DNA of 11,251 bases from 2-12-FULL-42-15 sp964196565 (lineage in GTDB: Bacteria > Pseudomonadota > Gammaproteobacteria > Coxiellales > Coxiellaceae): positions 1 to 11,251 of the forward strand of contig CAXMUH010000147.1 of NCBI GenBank assembly GCA_964196565.1. Direction: 5' to 3'. The position numbers were made by a program, and so were the translations under genes. Below the pieces are notes generated by a model, which had not been told where the DNA came from, made no database searches, and was given only the letters and a program-made list of their open reading frames with translations. Each line of letters opens with the position of its first letter. Position 1 is the first letter of the stretch. Positions 1 through 6,821 of the stretch are shown piece after piece.

Positions 1-29
1 AGGTCCCAGCTTTCGCTGGGATGACGGTG
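1..29 (+). repeat. Dispersed short palindromic repeat, copy 1
   Basis: The sequence forms a perfect 7-bp hairpin, TCCCAGC (4-10), loop TTTC, GCTGGGA (15-21), followed by TGACGGTG. It aligns over 29 positions with 6615-6643, with four differences (positions 3, 9, 16 and 26). Two of these (9 and 16) are compensating changes that keep the stem paired. The element lies inside the open frame of the minus-strand membrane protein gene, where it is read as VIPAKAGT. This translation is familiar from many proteobacterial genes overrun by such repeats. It may continue beyond the left edge. Confidence 0.75.
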
Positions 30-2068
30 TGGGACTTAGGCCGAATCAGGATAATCTTTCCATCCCAATGCAGGTAAAGTATTCGTTTAGGTAAGGCATG
101 TTTATCTATGACAATTTGTTTCCATTGATAGGATTCACGGATTGCCTGAATTAATTCCTTGATGCCGCCACCATTTTCCAGGGTAATCTGTAAATGCGGA
201 TGTAAATTAAGTAACGATGTTGCTGGTTTATGATAATTAATGGAACCTAAAAATAAAGGTATATCACTATCCATTCGGATCCCTGTTTGCCATAGGCGTA
301 ATTCGATAATTGATTTTTTATTTGGAATTGATTTTATTAGAAATAAAACCGGTGGTTTTTGTTGGTAAAGCTGGTGTAAAAACGCAATATGCTGTTCGGG
401 CAGTTTGCTGGCAAAGCGCCCGAGTGCGGTTTTCATGGTTTTTTTGTTGACCTCGCCTTTCCATCCCTTTGACAATAACAGTGCTTTGAAATCGCTGAGT
501 GAACCTACCATTTGGATATTAAAAGGCTGAATTCGATGCCCCAGTCGGTTTAGACGATAAATAGGAAGTTCGTCATTTGAATTTTGCCACCATTGCTGTT
601 CGCTGATAACTCGGTTTGGGAAATACGGTGTGTAGCGATACATATTGTGATGGAAAGTGGCGCCTGTAAAGATTCCCCAAGGTACTAGAATTGCTGCAAG
701 GATCACAGAGGCAGAGCTTTGTTTTAAATTTACCGGGTGATCGCGTCGATAGGAGGTGATGGCTAATAATAAAATGGTAAAGCCGAGAAAAACCCCACCC
801 AGCACATCAGATAGCCAGTGAGCACCTAAGTAAAGTCGTGAAAATACGATGCCTAATACCAGGATACTGGCAACGGTGTAAGGTATCCAGTGCCATTTCT
901 TTTTGATGCATTGTGCGATTAGAAACGCCGCGAAACCGAGAAGACTTACACTTAACGTGCTATGGCCACTGGGGAAAGAAGAGTTTTTGGCAACGATCAT
1001 AAAGCCACTTGGCCGAGGTGAATAATAAACATGTTTAAAAATCCATACCGAGGCAAGCGATATAATTGTGATTGCAACAACATGCCAAAAGACATACCAC
1101 TGACGTTTTAGGGCAAAAAATAGTACTACCAAGCTACAGGCAACAATAAGCATATATTTGTCACCAAATCCGGTCATCACTACAAAGAATTTACTCAATC
1201 CATGATTGCGCAGGGTTTCGACCAAATAAAATATCGGTTGATTAAGACGATAAATACCCACATGCGCGATGATGCTGATAAACGTGATGATAAATAAAAC
1301 CAACGATAGCGTGGCTAAAAATATCAGCGTTAGCTGGTGATGATCATTTGGTTCTTTTTGATTAGTGATCAGGCGAATAATAAATTTAGAAGCATGGTGG
1401 CGATTAAGCCAATCCCAGCTGCGGTCGATAACCGAATTTATCTTTAATGCAATATAAACAAAAGAGCGTTGGATAGCCCAAAAAATTAACCATAATGTGA
1501 CGATGATCCCGAGGCCGATAAGCGTAAAAGTGGTGGCTTTTTCTTTTGGTATGGCGAGAGAAATCGCGCCGAGAATAATACCTGGAACAATATATAAAAG
1601 CGCCCATAAAACGGCAGAGGGGATGGCAGCCATTAAAAATTTAGACCAACGCATTTTTAACAGGCCTGCAAACAGTGGCACTGAACTTCTGGCTGGGCCA
1701 ACAAAGCGACCGAGTAAAATACTTTTGCCGCCATGCTTTTTAAAAAAGCCCTCACCCATGGTGAGCCATTTCGGATGTTTTTTAAAGGGCCACATATAGC
1801 GAAGACGTTCGTTGTAGTGTTTCCCCACCCAAAAGCCAATCATATCACCCGTGAGTGCCCCAAGTGTTGCTAAAATTAGCGTGGTCGACATTGGCAAAAT
1901 ATTTCGTCCAACCAAAATGCCTATAACTGTCATGGTGATGGAGCCTGGAATAATAGTGCCAATTAACGGCAGTGACTCGCCAAAAGCAATCAGAAAAGTA
2001 GCCAGCTCTCCAATATACGGATGTTGAAGTACATAGTTGCTGAAAATATCGAGGTAGTGGTCAATCAT
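1..2068 (-). CDS. DedA / PAP2 phosphatase / LssY_C three-domain membrane protein, 3' end outside window
   Basis: The frame is open from ATG 2068 to the left edge (689 codons, no stop), so the gene is partial. Residues about 10-200 are a DedA (SNARE-associated) domain: GESLPLIGTIIPG begins at G30, and GRFVGPAR at 120-127 places R121 and R127 at the spacing of the two essential arginines of E. coli DedA proteins. Residues about 245-455 are a PAP2 phosphatase with all three motifs intact: K345-x6-R352-P353, SSFPSGH at 363-369 with H369, and S410-R411-x5-H417-x3-D421. Residues about 500-675 match the LssY C-terminal family (ALGRF, then RLWQTG at 591-596 and LFLGS at 605-609). The expected role is lipid or undecaprenyl/phosphatidate phosphate handling in the inner membrane; the substrate cannot be read from sequence. 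It starts 14 bp after the lipA stop with a weak ribosome site, so it is probably cotranscribed with lipBA. The last codons lie in a dispersed repeat. Confidence 0.9.
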   Translation of the reverse strand, partial: MIDHYLDIFSNYVLQHPYIGELATFLIAFGESLPLIGTIIPGSITMTVIGILVGRNILPMSTTLILATLGALTGDMIGFWVGKHYNERLRYMWPFKKHPKWLTMGEGFFKKHGGKSILLGRFVGPARSSVPLFAGLLKMRWSKFLMAAIPSAVLWALLYIVPGIILGAISLAIPKEKATTFTLIGLGIIVTLWLIFWAIQRSFVYIALKINSVIDRSWDWLNRHHASKFIIRLITNQKEPNDHHQLTLIFLATLSLVLFIITFISIIAHVGIYRLNQPIFYLVETLRNHGLSKFFVVMTGFGDKYMLIVACSLVVLFFALKRQWYVFWHVVAITIISLASVWIFKHVYYSPRPSGFMIVAKNSSFPSGHSTLSVSLLGFAAFLIAQCIKKKWHWIPYTVASILVLGIVFSRLYLGAHWLSDVLGGVFLGFTILLLAITSYRRDHPVNLKQSSASVILAAILVPWGIFTGATFHHNMYRYTPYFPNRVISEQQWWQNSNDELPIYRLNRLGHRIQPFNIQMVGSLSDFKALLLSKGWKGEVNKKTMKTALGRFASKLPEQHIAFLHQLYQQKPPVLFLIKSIPNKKSIIELRLWQTGIRMDSDIPLFLGSINYHKPATSLLNLHPHLQITLENGGGIKELIQAIRESYQWKQIVIDKHALPKRILYLHWDGKIILIRPKSHTVIPAKAGT

Positions 2069-2082
2069 AATTATTTACTCGA

Positions 2083-3039
2083 TTAGCTAACAATTTCACC
2101 TGCTGCTTGACGATCTGCATGATAAGACGCTCGAACCAAGGGCCCACTTGCTACTTGTTTAAAGCCAATTTGTTTTGCATATTCACCCAGCTCATTAAAT
2201 TCTTTGGGGTGAACATAACGTGCAACGGGGATATGATAGCGCGTGGGTGCTAAGTATTGTCCGAGTGTTAGCATATCCACATCATGTTCGCGCATATCAT
2301 CAAGCACGGCTTTAATTTCATCATTTGTTTCGCCCAAACCTAACATTAATCCAGATTTAGTTGGGATACCTGCAAAGCGATTTTTAAATTCTTTTAATAA
2401 GTTAAGTGACCAATGATAATCAGAACCAGGTCGCGCTTGTTTATAAAGTCTTGGCACAGTTTCAACGTTATGATTAAACACATCTGGCAGGGCAGGTGCC
2501 ATTGCATCCAATGCTTTTTCCAGGCGGCCGCGATAATCGGGAACTAGAACTTCGATTTTTATTGAATCAACCAATTTACGTGTTTCACTAATACAAGCGG
2601 TAAAATGTGAAGAGCCGCCATCGCGCAAATCATCTCGATCAACCGAGGTGATCACTACATAGGTTAGCCCCATATTTTTGATGGTTAATGCCAGGTTTTT
2701 AGGTTCATCAGCATCCAGTGGGTCGGGCCGACCGTGTCCCACATCACAAAAGCTGCAACGTCGAGTGCACTTGTCTCCCATAATCATAAAGGTGGCGGTA
2801 CCATGACTAAAACATTCAGCGAGATTTGGGCATGAGGCTTCTTCGCAGACAGTGACCATTTTATTTTCGCGCAGCATTTTTTTTAAGTTGGCAACTTTGT
2901 TGTCAGTTGGCAGTTTGACTCGAATCCAATCGGGTTTGCGTAACGGTTCTGCACCTGTTTCAATTTTTATCGGAATTCGAGAGAGCTTATCCTTGCCAAG
3001 TGCTTTTTTTGATGGATTATAATGCTGTTGTTTGGTCAT
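2083..3039 (-). CDS. lipA: Lipoyl synthase LipA
   Basis: Radical-SAM enzyme that inserts two sulfurs into the octanoyl group on lipoyl domains, the last step of lipoate synthesis. The 318-residue length is normal. The auxiliary [4Fe-4S] cluster cysteines are C65, C70 and C76 (CEEASCPNLAEC). The SAM cluster motif CTRRCSFC gives C91, C95 and C98. The C-terminal RxSYxA motif, whose serine ligates the auxiliary cluster, is present as RASYHA at 303-308 (S305). The first position of the usual RSSY is Ala here, but the serine immediately before Tyr is kept. The ATG at 3039 lies inside the 3' end of lipB (23-bp overlap, different frame) with only a weak GGAA upstream, so translation is probably coupled to lipB. 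The DedA-family gene follows 14 bp downstream. Confidence 0.98.
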   Translation of the reverse strand: MTKQQHYNPSKKALGKDKLSRIPIKIETGAEPLRKPDWIRVKLPTDNKVANLKKMLRENKMVTVCEEASCPNLAECFSHGTATFMIMGDKCTRRCSFCDVGHGRPDPLDADEPKNLALTIKNMGLTYVVITSVDRDDLRDGGSSHFTACISETRKLVDSIKIEVLVPDYRGRLEKALDAMAPALPDVFNHNVETVPRLYKQARPGSDYHWSLNLLKEFKNRFAGIPTKSGLMLGLGETNDEIKAVLDDMREHDVDMLTLGQYLAPTRYHIPVARYVHPKEFNELGEYAKQIGFKQVASGPLVRASYHADRQAAGEIVS

Positions 3040-3697
3040 AATTTGTAAGTTCCGTTAATGTAACATTCGTTGTTTGTATTTTATTATACCCGAATTTTTG
3101 TAAAAAAGTGGGTAAAAGACCTTTGATAACTTGCTCCATGGTGGTATCTACATATTCACTTAGCTGGGTCATTTTTAGCGATTTAAACCCGCAAGGATTG
3201 ATGTAACTAAATGGCGTCAAATCCATTTTAACGTTTAAGGCGAGTCCATGATAGCTGAAACCTTTGCGTACCCTCAGACCAATCGAGCAAATTTTAGACT
3301 CACCCACATAAATACCCGGTGCATCTACTTTATTTTTGGCATCAATGGCAAAAGTTTTAAGGTAGTCAATAATGCATCGTTCAAGTTTGCGCACGTAATC
3401 ACGGGTGTTTAACTCGAGTTCGCGGATATTTAAGAGGGTATATATCATCAGTTGCCCAGGTCCATGATAGGTCACTTGGCCACCGCGGTCAGTTTGGATA
3501 ATGGGAATATCATGCGGATTTAAAACATGTTCTGGCTTGCCCGCTTGGCCCTGGGTGAAGACGGCTTGATGCTCAACCAGCCAGATTTCATCACCCCAAG
3601 TGTTGGCTTCGCGCCGATCGGTAAAATCGCGCATTGCTTGCCAAATGGGCTGATACGGCTGTAATCCTTGTATTATTTTAACTTTTAGCTCGGGCAT
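3017..3697 (-). CDS. lipB: Lipoyl(octanoyl) transferase LipB
   Basis: Transfers octanoyl from acyl carrier protein to lipoyl domains, giving the substrate of LipA. Starting at ATG 3697 the protein has 226 residues (MPELKV...). The RGGQVTYHGPGQ motif lies at 71-82, the catalytic lysine at K135 (ESKICSIG) and the catalytic cysteine at C169 (INPCG), the same numbers as in E. coli LipB. The frame stays open upstream to an ATG at 3820, but the extra 41 residues (cysteine-rich, ending SCCDKR) have no LipB-like content and would extend into the divergent promoter region, so the shorter start is preferred. The ribosome site before 3697 is weak (AAAAGA). It overlaps lipA by 23 bp. In related gammaproteobacteria ybeD usually lies directly upstream; here the adhesin-like gene on the opposite strand separates them. 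Confidence 0.97.
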   Translation of the reverse strand: MPELKVKIIQGLQPYQPIWQAMRDFTDRREANTWGDEIWLVEHQAVFTQGQAGKPEHVLNPHDIPIIQTDRGGQVTYHGPGQLMIYTLLNIRELELNTRDYVRKLERCIIDYLKTFAIDAKNKVDAPGIYVGESKICSIGLRVRKGFSYHGLALNVKMDLTPFSYINPCGFKSLKMTQLSEYVDTTMEQVIKGLLPTFLQKFGYNKIQTTNVTLTELTNYDQTTAL

Positions 3698-3883
3698 TCT
3701 TTTGTCACAACATGATTGAATGGTAGCTATTGTGATCAAGAAAATGCAAAAGTGCAAGTGGGCATTATTATTGCAAAATATCCTGTATTGATTGAGTTTA
3801 GAACAGCACTTACTGGTCATAACCTATTGTTTTTGATAAAATACCAACACGGATGGGCAGCGTCACATGCTATTGGCAGCTAA
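3698..3883. promoter_or_regulatory. Divergent intergenic region between lipB and the inverse-autotransporter gene
   Basis: This 186-bp region must drive lipB-lipA to the left and the surface-protein gene to the right. A 6-bp inverted repeat, TCACAA (3705-3710) and TTGTGA (3730-3735) with 19 bp between, sits just upstream of lipB and could be an operator. Three TGCAA copies lie at 3745, 3753 and 3772. A leftward promoter is not clear: TTGCAC, 17 bp, then CACAAT reading toward lipB is the best match and is weak. Confidence 0.5.
3814..3842 (+). promoter_or_regulatory. Candidate sigma-70 promoter of the surface-protein gene
   Basis: A -35 TGGTCA (3814-3819; 4 of 6 consensus bases) and a -10 TAAAAT (3837-3842; 5 of 6) are separated by exactly 17 bp. 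The -10 ends about 40 bp before the first possible start at 3884. This is a consensus match by eye only. Confidence 0.4.
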
Positions 3884-6481
3884 ATGAGCAAAAGGATTAC
3901 TGGATCACTTATGCGAAAGATTATTAAATATTTTATCTTTTGTTCTGGTACTTCTCTTTTTGCCTTAGGCTACGCACAAACTGATCTTATGCCTCTGCCA
4001 AAGATTACGACTAAACACTTTCCCACGCCAAAAATAACAAAACAGTTTCCTATACCTAAAACAACTGAAATCTTCCCTGTGCCTAGCAAAACCGAACGTT
4101 TCACCAAACCGAAAACAACTGAAGTCTTCCCTGTTCCTAGAAAAGTTGAACGTTTCGCCAAACCGATGACAATAAAATATTACCCGGCGCATGTTGACTT
4201 GGGTGGTTACTATCTCGGTAGGACACCACATGGTGCTGGATTAATGGATTGGTTTTTGCCTATTGGACAAAATTACAACCAACTTTTTGTTGCGGATTTA
4301 CGTTTTCTTGATAAAACGGGTATCCCATGGGAAGGTAATGTTGGCTTGATTTATCGTCAAGTTGATCTTGCAAAGCAACGCTTATTTGGCTTTTATACTT
4401 ATTATGACCGACAGCGTTCATTGAAAAATAATTACTTTAATGAGCTGACCTTTGGTTGGGAGTTTTGGTTGGAAAACATGTTTGTGGGCGCGAATGCCTA
4501 TATTCCGGTGGGTCGTTCAACCTATATTGATCCTGCATTAAATGCTGTGGATTTACGTCAAGCCGGGGCATTTCGTAATATTTTTTATGGTGTCGGGATT
4601 GATACTGCAATACCGGGTGCTGATGTTGAAATCGGCACTGAAGTAATAAAAGGCATAACCGCCTATTTTGGAACCTACTACTATAAAAGTTTTGAAACGC
4701 CAGTGGTTTGGGGACCCTTAGCCAGGTTGCGTTGTGTTTTATATCGTCCTTATGGCAGGAAAATACTAGGCATATTTAATCAGTTTACTCTAGAAGGTCA
4801 GGTTCAATATGATTCTCCGCGTGGTACGACTTGGTACGCAGGGGGTCGGTTAATGATTGAATTTGGCAAAGAGACGCCTGTTTTAAAGGGTATTATGCGT
4901 CATATGATAGACCCGCCATTGAGAGATATTGATGTGGTGGGGTTAAACACACACAAACGATTCAAGCGATTAAATAAACCAAATGGAGACCCTGTTCTTG
5001 TTGCCGATGTAAATAGTAGCATTCAATTAATAAGAGCAGCTGTAAACACCAACGTGGATGTTATTGCAGCACATAACACGATTACGGGAGTATCACTTAC
5101 GCCATTATCAATCGATCAAACGATCACGGGTAATCGTTATTTCTTTACCGCAGAAGGTCAGAATTTTACAGCTTTTGTGTCGAGTGGCAGTACTTTGCAA
5201 GCAGCGGCAGCAGGGAATTTATTACAATTGACAGCGAATAATACCGTGCGAGATCTAACCTTAAATGTTGATGCCAACTCGGGCGACCAAGTGATATCCA
5301 ACGATAACGCCATTTTAGATATGGGTTCTAATCTTATCGATAATGTTAATGCTAATGGTCGTATACTGCTTATTCGTGATGCCGCAGGTACAGTAGGCAG
5401 TGTTGCAGTGGTCAATAGTATCGTCAATACGGGTACCGCTGCTACAGGTGCAGGTACCACGATCGGTGCGGTTCAGTTTGATGCAGATAATGGCGGAAAT
5501 TTTACGATTAGTAACCTACAACGGAATTCCATCAGCACCAGTGGCAACAATTTCAGAGGGTTGCTAAGTGATGTTAATAATGCCAGCACGATAACGTTTC
5601 AGCGGGGGATTCACGACAATGTGATTTCTGCCACCGGCGCTGCTGCCAACAGTAATCCAGTATTTATCGCCGTTGCTGATCAAAATAATAGTGATAGCAG
5701 TACGCTTATCGTTAACGGTGGTTTTTACAATAATATACTCACTAGTACGCTGGGTAATGCGGTCTCTACCACGATTGGCAGCGGCAGTGGAGATACTAAC
5801 ACTCTGACGATCAATGGTGGATTTTATAATAATACCATTTCAAGCACGACAGGTAATGCCGTGTTTAACAATATTGATAATGGAAACACCAACAGCATAA
5901 CGATTAACGGTGGTTTTTTTAGTAATGCGATAACAACCACGACTGGTGTTGGTGTCTCTAATGATGTTGCTAGTTCCAATAACTCGAGTACCAACAATCT
6001 TATTTTCAATGGGGGGTTTTTCTCCAACACGATTAGTGGTGCTGGAAATGGCGTGGTAAATAGCGCTGCAAGTAAGAACGGTAGTACGGAGAATAACATC
6101 ATATTTTACAGTGGATTTTTTAATAATACGATTACCTCGACTGCGAATAATGGTGTGGTTTGTACTGCGGGTACTGGAAACACAGGTGTAAACGATATTG
6201 TTACATTTCAGGGAAATATTACAAACAATACAATTACTGCTGCGGTTAACGGTTTTACGATAGGCAGTGTTGCAAATCAGGGAAGTATTATTATCGATGG
6301 TTTGTTTAGCAATACCATCGCCGCCGGCGGTACTGGTATTGCCCTTGATGTTGAGGCTGTAACTGAATCAAATATTAGCATTATTGTTAATTCGGATGCG
6401 GTGGGGTTAAGTGCGTCAAATGGTGGTGCAACGGTCACTGGGCCTCCTAATGACCGTATTCATCTAGTGCCTGCTCCATAG
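3884..6481 (+). CDS. Inverse autotransporter (intimin-type barrel) with repeat-rich beta-helix-like passenger
   Basis: An 865-residue predicted outer-membrane adhesin-like protein. A signal peptide ends near A31 (ALGYA/QTD). Starting at M10 (ATG 3911) would give a more classical signal sequence, so the start is uncertain between 3884 and 3911. Residues about 37-103 are a Pro/Lys-rich stretch of 9-residue units. Residues about 104-330 resemble the inverse-autotransporter beta-barrel: alternating aromatic strands such as GFYTYYDRQ (169-177), ELTFGWEFW (187-195) and VGANAYIPVG (201-210). A linker (about 330-375, PPLRDIDVV) leads into a Ser/Thr/Asn/Gly-rich passenger. From about 545 it has repeats marked by GGFYNN or GGFFSN, at 611, 644, 675, 709, 742, 776 and 805, spaced 29-34 residues. 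Such regularity suggests a parallel beta-helix or solenoid. No Ig-like or C-type lectin domain typical of intimin/invasin is seen. It is on the opposite strand to lipB and ybeD, between them. Adhesion is inferred from architecture only. Confidence 0.85.
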   Translation: MSKRITGSLMRKIIKYFIFCSGTSLFALGYAQTDLMPLPKITTKHFPTPKITKQFPIPKTTEIFPVPSKTERFTKPKTTEVFPVPRKVERFAKPMTIKYYPAHVDLGGYYLGRTPHGAGLMDWFLPIGQNYNQLFVADLRFLDKTGIPWEGNVGLIYRQVDLAKQRLFGFYTYYDRQRSLKNNYFNELTFGWEFWLENMFVGANAYIPVGRSTYIDPALNAVDLRQAGAFRNIFYGVGIDTAIPGADVEIGTEVIKGITAYFGTYYYKSFETPVVWGPLARLRCVLYRPYGRKILGIFNQFTLEGQVQYDSPRGTTWYAGGRLMIEFGKETPVLKGIMRHMIDPPLRDIDVVGLNTHKRFKRLNKPNGDPVLVADVNSSIQLIRAAVNTNVDVIAAHNTITGVSLTPLSIDQTITGNRYFFTAEGQNFTAFVSSGSTLQAAAAGNLLQLTANNTVRDLTLNVDANSGDQVISNDNAILDMGSNLIDNVNANGRILLIRDAAGTVGSVAVVNSIVNTGTAATGAGTTIGAVQFDADNGGNFTISNLQRNSISTSGNNFRGLLSDVNNASTITFQRGIHDNVISATGAAANSNPVFIAVADQNNSDSSTLIVNGGFYNNILTSTLGNAVSTTIGSGSGDTNTLTINGGFYNNTISSTTGNAVFNNIDNGNTNSITINGGFFSNAITTTTGVGVSNDVASSNNSSTNNLIFNGGFFSNTISGAGNGVVNSAASKNGSTENNIIFYSGFFNNTITSTANNGVVCTAGTGNTGVNDIVTFQGNITNNTITAAVNGFTIGSVANQGSIIIDGLFSNTIAAGGTGIALDVEAVTESNISIIVNSDAVGLSASNGGATVTGPPNDRIHLVPAP
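4001..4192 (+). repeat. Tandem 27-bp (9-residue) Pro/Lys-rich coding repeats
   Basis: Residues 40-103 of the surface protein consist of about seven 9-10-residue units such as KITKQFPIP, KTTEIFPVP, SKTERFTKP, KTTEVFPVP and RKVERFAKP. Two units together form an 18-residue (54-bp) tandem duplication: 4058-4111 and 4112-4165 are highly similar at the DNA level, so this duplication is the most recent step. It lies between the signal peptide and the barrel, which puts it in the periplasm if the protein has inverse-autotransporter topology. Confidence 0.8.
5600..6316 (+). repeat. About 33-residue passenger repeats (7-8 diverged copies)
   Basis: Copies are centred on residues 574, 611, 644, 675, 709, 742, 776 and 805 of the surface protein. 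Each has a hydrophobic strand, an N/D-G-G-F turn, an aromatic, then N-N or S-N followed by TI or AI and a Thr/Ser-rich stretch ending near G-N-A-V or G-V. Codon choice differs between copies, so the array is old and not a recent DNA expansion. The F-x-x-N core recalls the FxxN motif of chlamydial polymorphic membrane proteins, a resemblance only. Confidence 0.75.
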
Positions 6482-6526
6482 CTTAAGAGCACAGAACAGG
6501 CGCCAATTTTTAGGCGTGGCGTTAAT

Positions 6527-6655
6527 TTTATCCTCTGGCACTGTCATCCCAGCGAAAGTGCATCGTCATTCCTGCGCAAGCAGGAATCTCATTAAATTTG
6601 CTCTTAACTTAAAAAGATCCCAACTTTCGTTGGGATGACAGTGCCAGAGGATAAA
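6527..6655. mobile_element. 129-bp MITE-like palindromic element with 33-bp terminal inverted repeats
   Basis: The arms 6527-6559 and 6623-6655 are inverted repeats matching at 32 of 33 positions. The one mismatch (6552 against 6630) would be a G-U pair in RNA, so a transcript can form an uninterrupted 33-bp stem. The 63-base loop contains a second hairpin: ATTCCTGC (6568-6575), loop GCAA, GCAGGAAT (6580-6587). The right arm overlaps a copy of the dispersed repeat also found at the window start. TA dinucleotides flank the TCCTCTGG ends on both sides (6529-6530, 6652-6653), which would fit a TA target duplication as in IS630/mariner-type MITEs, but the symmetry makes this uncertain. It may also act as a terminator or RNA-stability element for the upstream gene. 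Confidence 0.6.
6615..6643 (+). repeat. Dispersed short palindromic repeat, copy 2
   Basis: A 7-bp stem, TCCCAAC (6618-6624), loop TTTC, GTTGGGA (6629-6635), followed by TGACAGTG. It matches the copy at 1-29 at 25 of 29 positions with the stem preserved. A related unit in inverse orientation, based on TTCCTGC/GCAGGAA, lies at 6564-6589, and a truncated inverse unit lies at 6543-6559. Confidence 0.75.
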
Positions 6656-6698
6656 CCTAATTTCATACCGGTTTGGGTATATACCTATTGCAATACCG

Positions 6699-6719
6699 CG
6701 CGCAGGTGAGCGCTGCGCG
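6699..6719. other. GC-rich hairpin in the leader region of the small secreted protein gene
   Basis: CGCGCAG (6699-6705) and CTGCGCG (6713-6719) pair perfectly over 7 bp around a 7-base loop. A competing 5-bp stem, CGCTG (6711-6715) with CAGCG (6723-6727), would exclude the first. It stands out from its AT-rich surroundings. No T-run follows on either strand, so it is not a standard terminator. It could be a remnant of an inserted repeat. Confidence 0.45.
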
Positions 6720-6821
6720 AGTCAGCGTTAGCTTAGCATCATATCAAGTATATTTACTCATGTTAAATTATGTACAATTTGGTAATATTCACCGATTGAA
6801 TAAAATGAAAGGTGACGTAGA

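Larger units (their letters stand above)
6482..6821. other. 340-bp gene-free stretch between the two plus-strand accessory genes
   Basis: No coding region is supported here. It holds, in order: a weak 4-bp hairpin (CGCC 6501-6504 paired with GGCG 6513-6516) after the surface-protein stop, without a clear T-run; the 129-bp palindromic element 6527-6655; a perfect 10-bp palindrome GGTATATACC at 6676-6685; a GC-rich hairpin at 6699-6719; and about 100 bp of AT-rich leader before the start at 6822. A TACAAT at 6773-6778 could be a -10 for the downstream gene, but no good -35 accompanies it. Confidence 0.7.

Noticed and set aside
1404..1839. Open frames of 60-100 codons on both strands in this interval
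   Set aside because: They lie within the continuous DedA-PAP2-LssY coding frame, which shows clear domain motifs; they are out-of-frame or antisense shadows.
3698..3820. In-frame 41-residue N-terminal extension of LipB from ATG 3820
   Set aside because: It lacks LipB-like content and would occupy the divergent promoter region. Starting at 3697 makes the catalytic residues fall at K135 and C169, as in E. coli.
3965..4231. Two minus-strand open frames rich in Phe and Arg
   Set aside because: They are antisense to the Pro/Lys-rich repeat of the surface protein, and their apparent repeats simply mirror that coding repeat.
5158..6102. Hydrophobic minus-strand frames antisense to the passenger repeats
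   Set aside because: They are complements of Asn/Thr/Gly-rich codons. They have no ribosome site and are fully inside the plus-strand gene.
5600..6316. Regularly spaced repeats considered as a CRISPR array
   Set aside because: The period of about 100 bp is maintained in protein sequence, the DNA units are diverged and the region is an intact coding frame.
6690..6750. GC-rich patch considered as a tRNA or other structured RNA gene
   Set aside because: No cloverleaf, anticodon arm or T-loop consensus can be drawn; only local hairpins are present.
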